The position numbers and the translations under genes were made by a program. A stretch of DNA of 64,000 bases, taken from contig JADKAS010000002.1 in the NCBI GenBank assembly GCA_016715245.1, positions 1 to 64,000 of the forward strand, read 5' to 3'. The stretch comes from Saprospiraceae bacterium. GTDB taxonomy: Bacteria > Bacteroidota > Bacteroidia > Chitinophagales > Saprospiraceae. The notes below the pieces were generated by a model. It was given only the letters and a program-made list of their open reading frames with translations. It did not search any database and was not told the DNA's origin. Below are positions 39,367 through 47,971 of this stretch, piece after piece; the first letter of the stretch is position 1; each line of letters opens with the position of its first letter.

Positions 39367-39381
39367 AAAAGAAACACGAAC

Positions 39382-39452
39382 GCCCAACAACGTGCATAAC
39401 GTCCATGCCCAGTAAAAGCTGGTCACGGCGTATGCACAAAACCGTTGGTGGC
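39382..39452 (+). repeat. attC-like imperfect hairpin at the left edge of the AraC block
   Basis: 71 nt. The left core GCCCAAC (39382-39388) matches RYYYAAC, and the right core is CGTTGGTGGC (39443-39452). Inner arms GTGCATA (39392-39398) and TATGCAC (39431-39437) pair perfectly, with a further CCAG/CTGG stem inside. It starts 15 nt after one gene and ends 18 nt before the AraC start, the position expected for a cassette recombination site. No integron integrase is in the window. Confidence 0.5.
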
Positions 39453-39470
39453 AATGTTAAGACCCACAGT

Positions 39471-40319
39471 ATGCAAAAACTAACATTTGAACGAAATAAA
39501 TACGGTAAAGAAATTCTAATTGACACGGTGCATACTTCTGAATTTGCTGTGGACAAAATGGAAGTGCTTCCTGATTTTTATACTTTGGCTTTTTTGAGAA
39601 ATGCGAGTGGACAAATTAAAATTAATAACCAAACAATTAAGCTAAAAGAAAATATTGTACTTTTCATACCAGTTTCGCAATTGGTAGATATTAGTAATGC
39701 GAATTTTACAGAAGGTTACTTTATTTTTTTTGAAGGCGAATTTTTGGACAAATTTTTTAATGAACAAAATTTTATTTTTAAATTCTCTTACTTTCACAAT
39801 ACCGACAATCCGCTTTATTTACAAATAGACAATTTGCAAAAAGCAAATATTTATTTATTATTTGAAGAAATTCATAACGAAATTAGAAACTTCAAACAAG
39901 ATAGTGAACACTTAATCCGTTCCTATCTTTATCAACTTTTAATAAAACTAAATAGACTTTATACTACCTTACATTTAGATTTGAATTCAAAATTACTAAC
40001 CAACGACTATTTACTCAAATTTCGTTTTGCGTTAGAAAAAGAAATTAAAAACCATAGCAATGTTCAGTATTATTCTAATTTAATAGGCATTAGTCGTACT
40101 TATTTGAACAAACTTTGCATAGATTTTTATGCTAAAACAAGCACCCAAGTAATTAAGGAACGCCTTGCTTTGGAAATCAAAAAAGAATTATTGTACACTT
40201 CTAAAACCATAGCAGAAATTGCTTATGACTACAATTTTTCCGACCCACCTAATTTTATTCGTTTTTTTAAGCAATTAACTTCACAAACGCCACAACAATT
40301 TAGAGAGTTGTCAAAATGA
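39471..40319 (+). CDS. AraC-family transcriptional regulator
   Basis: 282 aa from the ATG at 39471. An upstream in-frame ATG would start inside the hairpin, so it was not chosen. The N-terminal ~170 residues form a cupin-like sensing domain (FYTLAFLRNASGQIKINNQTIKLKENIVLFIP). The C-terminal ~95 residues are a double helix-turn-helix: HSNVQYYSNLIGISRTYLNKLC and SKTIAEIAYDYNFSDPPNFIRFFKQLTSQTP, typical of AraC/XylS. It heads a co-directional block of eight genes. A conserved box upstream of the two paralogous lipoprotein genes is its probable target. Effector unknown. Confidence 0.92.
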   Translation: MQKLTFERNKYGKEILIDTVHTSEFAVDKMEVLPDFYTLAFLRNASGQIKINNQTIKLKENIVLFIPVSQLVDISNANFTEGYFIFFEGEFLDKFFNEQNFIFKFSYFHNTDNPLYLQIDNLQKANIYLLFEEIHNEIRNFKQDSEHLIRSYLYQLLIKLNRLYTTLHLDLNSKLLTNDYLLKFRFALEKEIKNHSNVQYYSNLIGISRTYLNKLCIDFYAKTSTQVIKERLALEIKKELLYTSKTIAEIAYDYNFSDPPNFIRFFKQLTSQTPQQFRELSK

Positions 40320-40375
40320 CAATCCTTTTTTCAAATAGATATTAAAGGGTTTTGTCACTCCCCCCATCTTTGCAT
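40311..40375 (+). promoter_or_regulatory. Promoter/operator region upstream of the first monooxygenase-fold gene
   Basis: Begins with TCAAAATGACAA and ends with the -7-like CTTTGCAT. Aligned without gaps to 45687-45751, the first 30 nt match at 25 positions and the last 5 nt match exactly, while the middle differs. Equal spacing of box and promoter suggests an operator, most likely for the adjacent AraC regulator. The left end overlaps the last codons of araC. Confidence 0.6.
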
Positions 40376-40396
40376 CATCAATTTAACAATAAAAAA

Positions 40397-41131
40397 ATGA
40401 TGATGACAAAATCAATTATTGCCTTAGGTATAGTAGGATTAACAACACTCATAAGTTGTTCCCCTGTAAAAAAAGCTCTTGTAAACAATATAGAGCAACC
40501 CGTTTATGAAATTGCCGTTCGTCAAGTGAAAGACGGCAAAAAGGCTGACTTTGAAGCAGCCAGAACAGCTTTTATTGAAAAGTTGGCGGTGCAAAAAGGC
40601 GTGAGCAACGACCGTGAGTTTAGTTCTTTCTATTCTTTACCTACTCCCGACAAGTTGGAAACATTTATTGGTATGACACAATATCGATCCTTCAAAACGC
40701 CCAAAAAAGTGCAAAGCAACATGGGTGTAGTTTCCAAATTCATGAAATTTAAAAAGACAATGGATTTAAAAGCTTATGTGTTTGTACAACCCATTGAAGG
40801 CGGTGATTTTAACTTGGCAACACTTGCCAAAAAACAAGGACAGATTTTAGAAATCGCTGTTCGCAGAGTGAAGGAAGGAAAAGAAACGGAGTTCCAAAAA
40901 ATGAGAAAGGCCTTTGTTGAAAAGTTAGGTAAAGAAGATGGCGTCATTCAAAGTTGGGAATTTAAAGTAGTTGGTGGAAATGATACTGAAAGACTTACTG
41001 TTGGGATGACTGTATATGAAAATCAAGAAAAATTCCAAAAAATAGGACAAGCAACACAAACTTGGGCAGAGAGTGCTTTTTTTGGAACATTTGAGCCAGT
41101 GGCTCTTCAATATGCTTTTTCAATTAAGTAA
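40397..41131 (+). CDS. Lipoprotein with two antibiotic-biosynthesis-monooxygenase-like (dimeric alpha/beta-barrel) domains
   Basis: 244 aa from the first of three consecutive ATGs at 40397. Lipobox LISC (IVGLTTLISCSPVKK). Two copies of an ABM-like ferredoxin fold: VYEIAVRQVKDGKKADFEAARTAFIEKLAV (~35-140) and ILEIAVRRVKEGKETEFQKMRKAFVEKLGK (~150-235). ABM proteins are small monooxygenases or ligand-binding proteins for aromatic compounds; a lipidated tandem form is unusual. A paralog of similar design closes the block at 45782. It is preceded by the conserved 65-nt promoter region and followed 20 nt later by an outer-membrane protein gene. Enzymatic activity cannot be inferred. Confidence 0.78.
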   Translation: MMMTKSIIALGIVGLTTLISCSPVKKALVNNIEQPVYEIAVRQVKDGKKADFEAARTAFIEKLAVQKGVSNDREFSSFYSLPTPDKLETFIGMTQYRSFKTPKKVQSNMGVVSKFMKFKKTMDLKAYVFVQPIEGGDFNLATLAKKQGQILEIAVRRVKEGKETEFQKMRKAFVEKLGKEDGVIQSWEFKVVGGNDTERLTVGMTVYENQEKFQKIGQATQTWAESAFFGTFEPVALQYAFSIK

Positions 41132-41151
41132 AAATCAAAAAAAGAAAAAAA

Positions 41152-41737
41152 ATGAAGAATACATTTCTCGTTCTATCTCTTGTGTTGTTAACAATTAATG
41201 CTAATGCACAAAATGAAGTAAAAAAAACTTATTGGCAAGCCAAAGTAGATTTTTTAGAGCCACTAGTAAACCAAGGTTTTGTTGCCCGTTTTGATTATGG
41301 AAAAGGTCGTCATCTTATTGGGTTAGTGGGCGGTTTAGGAGGTAGAGTTAGCGAATTTGATAATGAGCAATTTGATACTTACCAAGACATTACCAAATAT
41401 CGTTTGGGGCTTGAGTACCAATACTTTTTGAGCAAGAACAAGCAAAATCGAGGATTTTACATAGGTGGAGATATTGATTTTGCAAGCAGAACGGTTGAGT
41501 CTAAAATTTCAAATGAATCAGTAAAAAAATATTGCAGTTTTCACACCAGGCGTTTGGATTGGATACCTATGGAAACCCTTCAAAAAAGCAAATTTGATTG
41601 TTGATTTAACCATAATACATCCACGCTACGATTTAGGAAATATCGATTATGTAGCTTTTCAAACAGTAGCAAAACCCTATGAACCACAAAACCTATTCAA
41701 TTTCTTAGGTCCTTGGAGCATAGGTTGGAGATTTTAA
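41152..41737 (+). CDS. Small outer-membrane beta-barrel-like protein (frameshift at 41523)
   Basis: About 195 aa after repair. Signal peptide (LVLLTINANAQ), then alternating hydrophobic strands with a terminal aromatic (VARFDYGKGRHLIGLVGGLGG, YRLGLEYQYFLSKNK, GFYIGGDIDFASRT, FTPGVWIGYLWKPFKK, and the last residues GPWSIGWRF), typical of an eight-stranded barrel. The frame shifts in a run of seven A (41523-41529). An eighth A restores SVKKNIAVFTPG and the stop at 41735-41737. As written the frame stops at 41604. It probably forms an outer-membrane pore or anchor for the neighbouring lipoprotein; this is inference from context. Confidence 0.65.
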
Positions 41738-41772
41738 AATTTCTTAAATAAATAACATAAAATAATAATAAA

Positions 41773-42600
41773 ATGACATCACAAAATTCAACTTCAACAA
41801 TCGTAAAAGATTTTAATGGTGTAAAAGTGCATACCTTTTTAGCACCATACGAAGCAGCGGCAAACGCAACGCACATTATCGAAACAGAAAACAAATTGGT
41901 TTTGATAGATACTCATTTCTTAACGCCATTGGCACAAGCTTTTAAAGGATATGCCTTGTCGTTAAATAAACCTATTGACAGGATTTTTATTTCACACGGT
42001 CACCCCGACCATTATTTCGGTTTGGCTTCGGCTTTCAGTGAATATGCAGCCTTTACGCTACAAGGTATAGACAAGGTAATTGCGGAATGGGGCCCACAAA
42101 TGATTAAAAATCAGAAACCAATGTTTGGTGATTTAATACCAAACGAAGTAGTTGTACCAAAGCATACACTTATGCCAAATACTGAAGAGGTGATTGATGG
42201 TTTAACTTATCAATATGAATTGGTGGAAGGGGCAGAAAGTGAAGCTCAATTACTTATAAAACTGCCTCAAATAGGTGTAATCATAGCACAAGATTTGGTT
42301 TACAGTGGGGTGCATTTATGGTTAGGTATGGGTTGGTTTGACAAATGGATTTCAGAGTTAGAAAATGTATTAAAGGCAGACGGATACAATTATATTTTAG
42401 CAGGACATGGCTTGCCTTGTGGCAAAGACGAAGTTATGAACTGTATTTATTATTTAAAAATAGCCAAGGAACTGTATAGTGAAAATCCAACTGCCGAAGA
42501 ATTTAAAACGCAACTTTTAGCTAAATATCCTTACAGAGAAAGCCCTATGATGTTTGATATGTATTTAGGTTTTCTATTCGGGCAAATGTCAAGTCATTAA
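41773..42600 (+). CDS. Metallo-beta-lactamase-fold hydrolase
   Basis: 275 aa, no signal peptide, so cytoplasmic. The MBL motif is complete: SHGHPDHYFG supplies H75, H77, D79 and H80, with further ligands in IIAQDLVY (Asp) and ILAGHGLPCG (His). The region AHIIETENKLVLIDTHF-type precedes it (here THIIETENKLVLID). Members of this branch hydrolyse lactones, thioesters or related bonds. In this block it could open a ring or remove a thioester, but no substrate can be read from sequence. Spacing to neighbours is 35 and 19 nt, so it is part of the operon. Confidence 0.88.
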   Translation: MTSQNSTSTIVKDFNGVKVHTFLAPYEAAANATHIIETENKLVLIDTHFLTPLAQAFKGYALSLNKPIDRIFISHGHPDHYFGLASAFSEYAAFTLQGIDKVIAEWGPQMIKNQKPMFGDLIPNEVVVPKHTLMPNTEEVIDGLTYQYELVEGAESEAQLLIKLPQIGVIIAQDLVYSGVHLWLGMGWFDKWISELENVLKADGYNYILAGHGLPCGKDEVMNCIYYLKIAKELYSENPTAEEFKTQLLAKYPYRESPMMFDMYLGFLFGQMSSH

Positions 42601-42619
42601 TCTTAAATTTATTAAAAAA

Positions 42620-43045
42620 ATGATAGAAAAACATAAAGAAATTGCTCGATTAATTTCTCAAAAAGTGGTCAATGAAAAAGACTACACACCGATTGAGGAA
42701 TATTTAACGGAGGATTATGTTTATCACGGTATAGGTGGCATGATGTCCAAAACACCAAAAGGGTTTATGGAAGCTATAAAAGGATTTCATGCTGCCATTC
42801 CCGATTTAAAATCGGAAATTATAGATATGGTTGGTGAAGGAGACCGATTGGTACTTCGCTTCAATTTTACGGGAACACATCAAGGGGAGTTTTTGGGCTT
42901 CCCTTCAAGTGGTGCAAAGTTGCATTTTGAAGGTATGATTATGCGAAGATTTGAAGGCGAAAAAGTTGCCGAAGACTGGGATTATTTTGATTTCCCAACA
43001 GTTGTTTCACAAATTCAAGATTCTTTAAATACAATTAAATCATGA
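42620..43045 (+). CDS. SnoaL-like/ester cyclase-type protein
   Basis: 141 aa. SnoaL-like polyketide-cyclase fold of the NTF2 superfamily: YLTEDYVYHGIGG, PKGFMEAIKGFHAAIPDLKSEI, VLRFNFTGTHQGEFLGFPSSG and MRRFEGEKVAEDWDYFD are the conserved blocks in order. SnoaL-like proteins catalyse aldol cyclisation or bind small hydrophobic ligands, and many have unknown substrates. It follows the MBL hydrolase by 19 nt, so they are probably translated from one message. Small-molecule processing is the natural reading of the block. Confidence 0.85.
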   Translation: MIEKHKEIARLISQKVVNEKDYTPIEEYLTEDYVYHGIGGMMSKTPKGFMEAIKGFHAAIPDLKSEIIDMVGEGDRLVLRFNFTGTHQGEFLGFPSSGAKLHFEGMIMRRFEGEKVAEDWDYFDFPTVVSQIQDSLNTIKS

Positions 43046-43126
43046 AAAAGAATGTATATTAAGCTTTTGTCCAAAACATCTAAAAACAACTGAATTGGAT
43101 AAGAATTATTTAAACAAAACGCTTAA

Positions 43127-44068
43127 ATGGTAGTTCACTTAGCAAAAGGGATAACCAAGAACCTTGTCATAAATATCATGATATTCCGCAAGGAGTTATT
43201 ATACTTTATTGGCGTTTCAGGTCTTGTTTATAGTTTGTTTCAATTGGGTTTTAAATGGGTGGATTTGCCCATCCTACCCATCGCTATGCTTGGTACCGCT
43301 TTGTCCATTCTACTGGGTTTTAGAAACGGTTCAGCATACGACAGGTGGTGGGAAGCTCGTAAAATTTGGGGAGGCATCATCAATATGAGTCGTACTTTAG
43401 CTGTACAGATCGAAACATATTCAGATGATCAAAATTTGATTAAAAGTACTTATTATCGGCATTTCGCATATATCCATGCATTGCGTTTAAACTTACGAGG
43501 TCAGATGAGCGAAGTTGAAAAATCAATATCCAAATATATCTCTACAAGAGAATGGAATGGCATTGAAAATTCTGCAAACATTCCTACACAAATATTGAGA
43601 AATCAATCTCTTGCTTTTAAACAAGCCACCAAAGACGGGATCATAAACTCAGATTTTAAACTTTTTGAGCTTATGGGAAGCATTAAAGAATTGTATGATT
43701 TACAAGGAAAAGCTGAACGAATCAAAAAGACCCCCTTCCCTAAATATTATGAACTATATGTCAATGTTTTTTTCTATGCGTTTATTACGCTATTTCCTTT
43801 CTCTCTGGTTGGAAAATTTGGTGAATTAAGTCACAACATTGGTAGCAATATCACCTGGTTGATCATACCCGTAACGATTTTAGTAGGGTTTGTTTTTGCC
43901 GCCATTGATAAATCTGGTTCTGAAACTGAAGACCCTTTTGAGAATAAAATTTCGGATACGCCTATGACCGCTATTTGTATTGTGATTGAAAGAGATTTAA
44001 GGCAAATGCTGGGCGAAACAGAAATACCCGAAAACCTTAGTCCCAATGAAATTGGCGTAATTATGTAA
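43127..44068 (+). CDS. Bestrophin-family anion channel
   Basis: 313 aa. Bestrophin/UPF0187 pattern: N-terminal membrane helices (FIGVSGLVYSLFQLG, PILPIAMLGTALSILLGF), then the family signature RNGSAYDRWWEARKIWGGIIN, a long helical cytoplasmic part and a second membrane pair (VFFYAFITLFPFSLVG, WLIIPVTILVGFVFAAID) followed by EDPFENKISDTPM. Bacterial bestrophins are pentameric chloride or anion-permeable channels. It may relieve charge or transport an organic anion made or used by the neighbouring enzymes. It is co-directional with the block; an 81-nt gap precedes it and 42 nt follow. Confidence 0.88.
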   Translation: MVVHLAKGITKNLVINIMIFRKELLYFIGVSGLVYSLFQLGFKWVDLPILPIAMLGTALSILLGFRNGSAYDRWWEARKIWGGIINMSRTLAVQIETYSDDQNLIKSTYYRHFAYIHALRLNLRGQMSEVEKSISKYISTREWNGIENSANIPTQILRNQSLAFKQATKDGIINSDFKLFELMGSIKELYDLQGKAERIKKTPFPKYYELYVNVFFYAFITLFPFSLVGKFGELSHNIGSNITWLIIPVTILVGFVFAAIDKSGSETEDPFENKISDTPMTAICIVIERDLRQMLGETEIPENLSPNEIGVIM

Positions 44069-44110
44069 ATATTTAATAACGGATAATTATAGCAAACAAA
44101 ACATTTTAAT

Positions 44111-44770
44111 ATGAATTTTACCATGGCAGATGCATTTCTTTTCAAAAATAATAGACAAGCACAAATCGTACTTAATGATCTACATAAAGCAGCAAAGACA
44201 GATGGAATAAAAGTCCTAAAAGCACTTGGTGTTGGTATTTTTAAAAAAATAGAACCACATCATGTTAAATCTGCTTATTTGCCTATTTCCAAAGAGCAGG
44301 GGCAATGGATGTATGATATTATTGTCAAAAATCAATACAAACACATTGTAGAATTTGGCACTTCTTTTGGCATTTCCACTATTTATTTGGCTTTGGCGGC
44401 GGAGCAAACAGGCGGCAAAGTCGTTACCACAGAAATCGTATCCGAAAAATGCGATCAGGCAGTAATCAATTTTGAAAAAGCAGGCTTGGAAAATTACATT
44501 GAATTAAGACAGGGCGATGCATTAGAAAGTCTCAAAAACTGGAATCAATCAGTTGACTTTTTGTTGCTTGATGGATGGAAAGACTTGTATTTGCCTGTGT
44601 TTAGATTATTAGAAAATAATTTCCACCCAAACACAACCATTTTTGTTGATAATACGAATTTTAAAGGGGTAAAACATTTTTTGAAGGTTATTCAACAGTC
44701 TTCTAAGTACCAGATTGAATCGATGCAACTTGACAAAGGCAATTCGGCAATCATAACAATAAAAAATTAA
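44111..44770 (+). CDS. Class I SAM-dependent O-methyltransferase-like protein
   Basis: 219 aa. SAM-binding motif I is IVEFGTSFGISTIYLA (VEFGTxxGxST type of the catechol O-methyltransferase/class I O-MT family), followed by VTTEIVSEKCDQAVINFEKAG (motif II region), YIELRQGDALESLKNW and VDFLLLDGWKDLY (metal and substrate region). Cytoplasmic; no signal. O-methyltransferases of this type act on catechols and similar phenols, which fits the extradiol dioxygenase-like gene 5 nt downstream. Substrate not determinable. Confidence 0.82.
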   Translation: MNFTMADAFLFKNNRQAQIVLNDLHKAAKTDGIKVLKALGVGIFKKIEPHHVKSAYLPISKEQGQWMYDIIVKNQYKHIVEFGTSFGISTIYLALAAEQTGGKVVTTEIVSEKCDQAVINFEKAGLENYIELRQGDALESLKNWNQSVDFLLLDGWKDLYLPVFRLLENNFHPNTTIFVDNTNFKGVKHFLKVIQQSSKYQIESMQLDKGNSAIITIKN

Positions 44771-44775
44771 ATTCG

Positions 44776-45660
44776 ATGGATAGACGAAAATTCATTAAAA
44801 ATTCAATAATAGGAAGTTCAATTATTATGGCAGGAGGAACAATTCAATCATTTGTAAGTGAAAGTAAATTATGGGAAAATGGGGATGCCATAATGCCTGT
44901 TTTATTTATCGGACATGGTGCACCACTCTACACTTTGGACGATAACAAATATAGCCGAGCATGGAAAAAAATAGCAGATGAAATGCCAACGCCAAAGGCC
45001 ATCGTTTGTATTTCAGCCCATTGGCTCACTAAGGGTAGTTTTGTAACCGCTATGGAAAAACCTAAAACCATTCATGATTTTGGAAGAATAGATGATAGGC
45101 TGTTTGATATAGAATACAATGCACCTGGTAGTCCTGAATTAGCCAATGAAATAGCAAAAACACTGACCGATTTGCACGTAGAAGAAGACCATCGCTGGGG
45201 CTTCGACCATGGTTGTTGGTGTGTGGCTCGTTGTATGTATCCAAATGCAGATATACCGATGTTGCAATTTAGCATAGATTACCACAAGGGTGCTTCTCAT
45301 CAATATGAAGTGGCAAAACAACTTTCCTTTTTACGAAAAAAAGGGGTACTTATTCTTTGTAGTGGCAATATTGTTCACAATCTTGGCCAACTCAAATTTC
45401 CAGAAAGCAGCACCTATGAATGGGCTATCGAGTTTGACGAAATATCAAAAAAACTGATAGAAAAAGGCGATCATCAAAGCCTAATCAACTATCAAAATTT
45501 GGGTAAATCTGCCAATCTTTCTATCCCAACGCCAGACCATTATTATCCTTTGCTTTATGCCCTTGGTTTACAATCAAAAAATGATAGTATTAGTTTTCCT
45601 ATCGATGGCATTTCTTATGGCAGTACCAGTATGAGAAGTGTACTGATTCAATCTAGTTGA
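44776..45660 (+). CDS. LigB-type extradiol dioxygenase (DODA/YgiD-like), with Tat-like leader
   Basis: 294 aa. The N-terminus MDRRKFIKNSIIGSSIIMAG is a twin-arginine-like signal, which is unusual for this normally cytoplasmic family. The catalytic part shows FIGHGAPLYTLDDN (His 47), ISAHW (His 82) and HRWGFDHGCW (His 145), the metal-ligand and catalytic histidines of class III extradiol dioxygenases. The end of the protein SIPTPDHYYPLLYALG carries the last conserved His. Expected reaction: ring cleavage of a catechol such as DOPA, with non-haem iron or zinc. It starts 5 nt after the methyltransferase and so is tightly coupled to it. Confidence 0.88.
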   Translation: MDRRKFIKNSIIGSSIIMAGGTIQSFVSESKLWENGDAIMPVLFIGHGAPLYTLDDNKYSRAWKKIADEMPTPKAIVCISAHWLTKGSFVTAMEKPKTIHDFGRIDDRLFDIEYNAPGSPELANEIAKTLTDLHVEEDHRWGFDHGCWCVARCMYPNADIPMLQFSIDYHKGASHQYEVAKQLSFLRKKGVLILCSGNIVHNLGQLKFPESSTYEWAIEFDEISKKLIEKGDHQSLINYQNLGKSANLSIPTPDHYYPLLYALGLQSKNDSISFPIDGISYGSTSMRSVLIQSS

Positions 45661-45686
45661 TGATTTTGCATAATAAAATATAGTTA

Positions 45687-45751
45687 TCAAAATGACAACC
45701 ATTATTTCATTTAGATAATATTGAAAGCAGAACCTATTTGCACCTTTGCAT
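45687..45751 (+). promoter_or_regulatory. Second copy of the conserved promoter/operator region
   Basis: Starts TCAAAATGACAA and ends CTTTGCAT, 31 nt before the ATG at 45782. Aligned without gaps with 40311-40375 (30-nt left box 25/30 identical). A -7-like CACCTTTG stands at its right end, with TTG at 45721-45723 about 18 nt before it, close to Bacteroidota -33/-7 spacing. Likely a second promoter controlled by the AraC protein of the block. Confidence 0.6.
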
Positions 45752-45781
45752 TAATATTTAATCAATAAAAACAATTAAAAA

Positions 45782-46540
45782 ATGTACAAATTAAAAATTT
45801 TATTAAGCGTATTCGCTATAAGTTTAGCTCTTTTCTCTTGCAAAAAAGATGAAGTAACACCAGCTGCTGACAAAACCGATGATGTATTAGAAATTCCAGT
45901 TCGTCAAGTTCCAGATGAAAGTACTTGGTACAACGCCTTAACGACATTGAACCAAAACTTGGCTAACGAAAAGGGAATAATTGCTACCAAAGAGTTTAAG
46001 TCAATTTTCAGTGTAGCACCGTATAATACTGCCACAGGTCAGCCTTATGACAAAGTGTTTTTTGGACTTAGCCAATACGAAAGCCAAGCGGAATATGATG
46101 CTATCGTAGCGAAATATTCAACAGGAACGCCACCAAGTTGGCTAACTAACTATTTCACAACCAATACACCTTTAACACAAAGCAGTATTTTGGTTAAAAA
46201 GTATAGAAATACACCAAACATTGACGTTAAAAACTTCTTATCAGCAGGACAGGTTTTAGAAATTGCCATTCGTGATGTAAGTGGATATTCAGATTTTAAT
46301 GATTTTGATACCAAAAGAGCAGCTTTTGTCAATCTCTTAAAACAACAAGATGGTTTTGTAAAAGAATTAGAGTATCGTTCAGCAGATGGTAAGCATTATG
46401 TAGGTATGACAATTTATGAAAATGCTCAAAAATTCCAAGCTATCGGAACTAATCCAGCTGTAATGCAAAGTGCAGAAGCAGGGGCTTTGTTCAGTGCATA
46501 TCCACCAATGGTAAATCAATTTGGTTTGGCTTATCCGTAA
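45782..46540 (+). CDS. Lipoprotein, paralog of the tandem monooxygenase-fold protein
   Basis: 252 aa. Lipobox FSC (ISLALFSCKKDEV). Two ABM-like folds: VLEIPVRQVPDESTWYNAL and VLEIAIRDVSGYSDFNDFDTKRAAFVN, followed by GKHYVGMTIYENAQKFQAIG; the latter closely parallels RLTVGMTVYENQEKFQKIG in the gene at 40397. It has its own copy of the conserved promoter region and a terminator right after it, so it can be transcribed separately as well as with the block. Function unknown; possible ligand-binding or monooxygenase role at the outer membrane. Confidence 0.75.
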   Translation: MYKLKILLSVFAISLALFSCKKDEVTPAADKTDDVLEIPVRQVPDESTWYNALTTLNQNLANEKGIIATKEFKSIFSVAPYNTATGQPYDKVFFGLSQYESQAEYDAIVAKYSTGTPPSWLTNYFTTNTPLTQSSILVKKYRNTPNIDVKNFLSAGQVLEIAIRDVSGYSDFNDFDTKRAAFVNLLKQQDGFVKELEYRSADGKHYVGMTIYENAQKFQAIGTNPAVMQSAEAGALFSAYPPMVNQFGLAYP

Positions 46541-46564
46541 AAAAAATAAATAGTAATCAGTATA

Positions 46565-46600
46565 AAAAAGCAAATGAGTTGAAAGACTTGTTTGCTTTTT
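46565..46600 (+). terminator. Terminator of the AraC-regulated block
   Basis: Stem AAAAAGCAAA with TTTGCTTTTT (10 bp, 16-nt loop), the right arm ending in five T. It lies 25 nt past the last stop of the block. Symmetric A/T ends would let it work in both directions. Confidence 0.75.
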
Positions 46601-46637
46601 AGTGTTATAGAAATGACGAAAAAAACACTGCCACCAA

Positions 46638-46689
46638 CAACTAAGCGTTCGTCGTGTCCAGCGGACATGCGATGAACGCCAAGTTGAAC
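46638..46689 (+). repeat. attC-like imperfect hairpin at the right edge of the block
   Basis: Arms CAACTAAGCGTTCGTCGTGTCC and its partner around a 3-nt loop pair over about 22 positions with two mismatches, one wobble-like position and an extrahelical dinucleotide. The right core GTTGAAC (46683-46689) fits the GTTRRRY consensus exactly. It lies 98 nt downstream of the last gene, after the terminator. Together with the site at 39382 it brackets the whole AraC block. Confidence 0.5.
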
Positions 46690-46884
46690 GGAACCTTCTG
46701 TTGCGTGGCCAGTCTTATGGAGTTATCGATGTTTGATGTATGCAATTGAGTGTACTGTGGTATTTTTCGATTTGATTGCAACTTTATTTTCTTATACAGT
46801 TTAAGTCATTGAGTGGTCTTTCGGATACTCAATATGGAACATACTTTCCCCACCCAAATCATCTTGTTATGGAAGTAGATTTTC

Positions 46885-47971
46885 TTAAGCGACTTGTAAA
46901 ACTACTCGGCGGCCCATCGCAAAGGTGAGCAGTGTGATCATCTGCCCCGTTTTGCAACATGGGCAGCATTTGTGGTAGGTTCCTTTTAGCACGACAGGTA
47001 ATGATGTTAAACTTATCCCTGTCAGTTTGGATTGTAAGTCGGTCAACTTGGATCGCTTCCATGTTGAGCTCAGGAAACCGTAGTGCCTGATTCTTACAAA
47101 CCGCTTAGGCAAGATATGTAAAGCAAATCTGCGGACGAACTCTTCATGACTAAGCGTCATTGTTTTCTTTTGACCTTCTGTCCTATAGTCCTTGTATGAG
47201 ATGGTCACCGTCTGATCGTCGATAGCCAATATTCGATGATTGGAGATCGCTATCTTATGCGTATATCTCCCCAGATATTCCACCACTGACTTGGGAGATC
47301 CAAAAGGTCTTTTGGCAAATACTACCCATTCTTTTTTGAATAATGCGTCGTAGGTAAATTGCTCAATTACAAGTTCCGATGCTCTAAGAATAGCAACATA
47401 TTTTGCCCGATACACCCTGCTCATCGCTTTGACAGGGAATAGAAATTTGCCATCCGTTTTAGATGGCTTCCAGTCCCTCTTGATCCACAAAACCACCAGG
47501 GGATGATGCAGTGGATATGTGGGTGAAGTGACAAATTCTGACCCCAAGTGTGCAAAATCGATATCATCCGCCTTGTTGCCTTGCCTGTAAATGCTTCTAT
47601 TGTCTCCCATGCTGCTCGGAATAAGGCATCATAGATAATCTTTGGCTGATGCAGCGCAAAGCCATTTAAGTCATCCGGCAAGGTAAATACTGCGTGAAAA
47701 TAAGGAACCGGCAAAAGTTCTGTTTCTCTGGCTTCGATCCATTGTACACGCTTATGACCCTGACACTTGGGACAATGTGATTCCTACAGCTGTTGTAACT
47801 AATCTGAATATAACCACAACTATTACAACCATCCACATGACCACCCAAGGCAACCGTGCGACAATCCTTGATCGCTCGAAGTGTTCGGACTTGCCAGCTG
47901 TTGAGGTCTGATGATGTTACTTTCTCCCATGATCGAGCCAGTACGTGCGCTACTTCTTTTTCGGGGCGCAT
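46885..47971 (-). pseudogene. IS91-family transposase, several frameshifts
   Basis: Conceptual product of about 360 aa from the ATG at 47971: MRPEKEVAHVLARSWEK, zinc-binding domain (GGHVDGCNSCGYIQISYNSCRN...HCPKCQGHKR), then the Y2 transposase core (PVPYFHAVFTLPDDLNG, LHTWGQNLSLHPHIHCIIPGG, YLGRYTHKIAISNHRI) and a C-terminal CCPCCKTG. The frame changes near 47776-47784 (one base lost after RN) and twice between 47471 and 47502 (around IIPGG and before WKPSKTDG). Rolling-circle (HUH) transposition is expected of intact members. The N-terminal 22 nt overlap the end of the recombinase gene. Confidence 0.8.

Noticed and set aside
39405..39470. Upstream in-frame extension of the AraC gene
   Set aside because: The extra 22 residues are encoded by the attC-like hairpin and do not look like protein; the ATG at 39471 is preferred.
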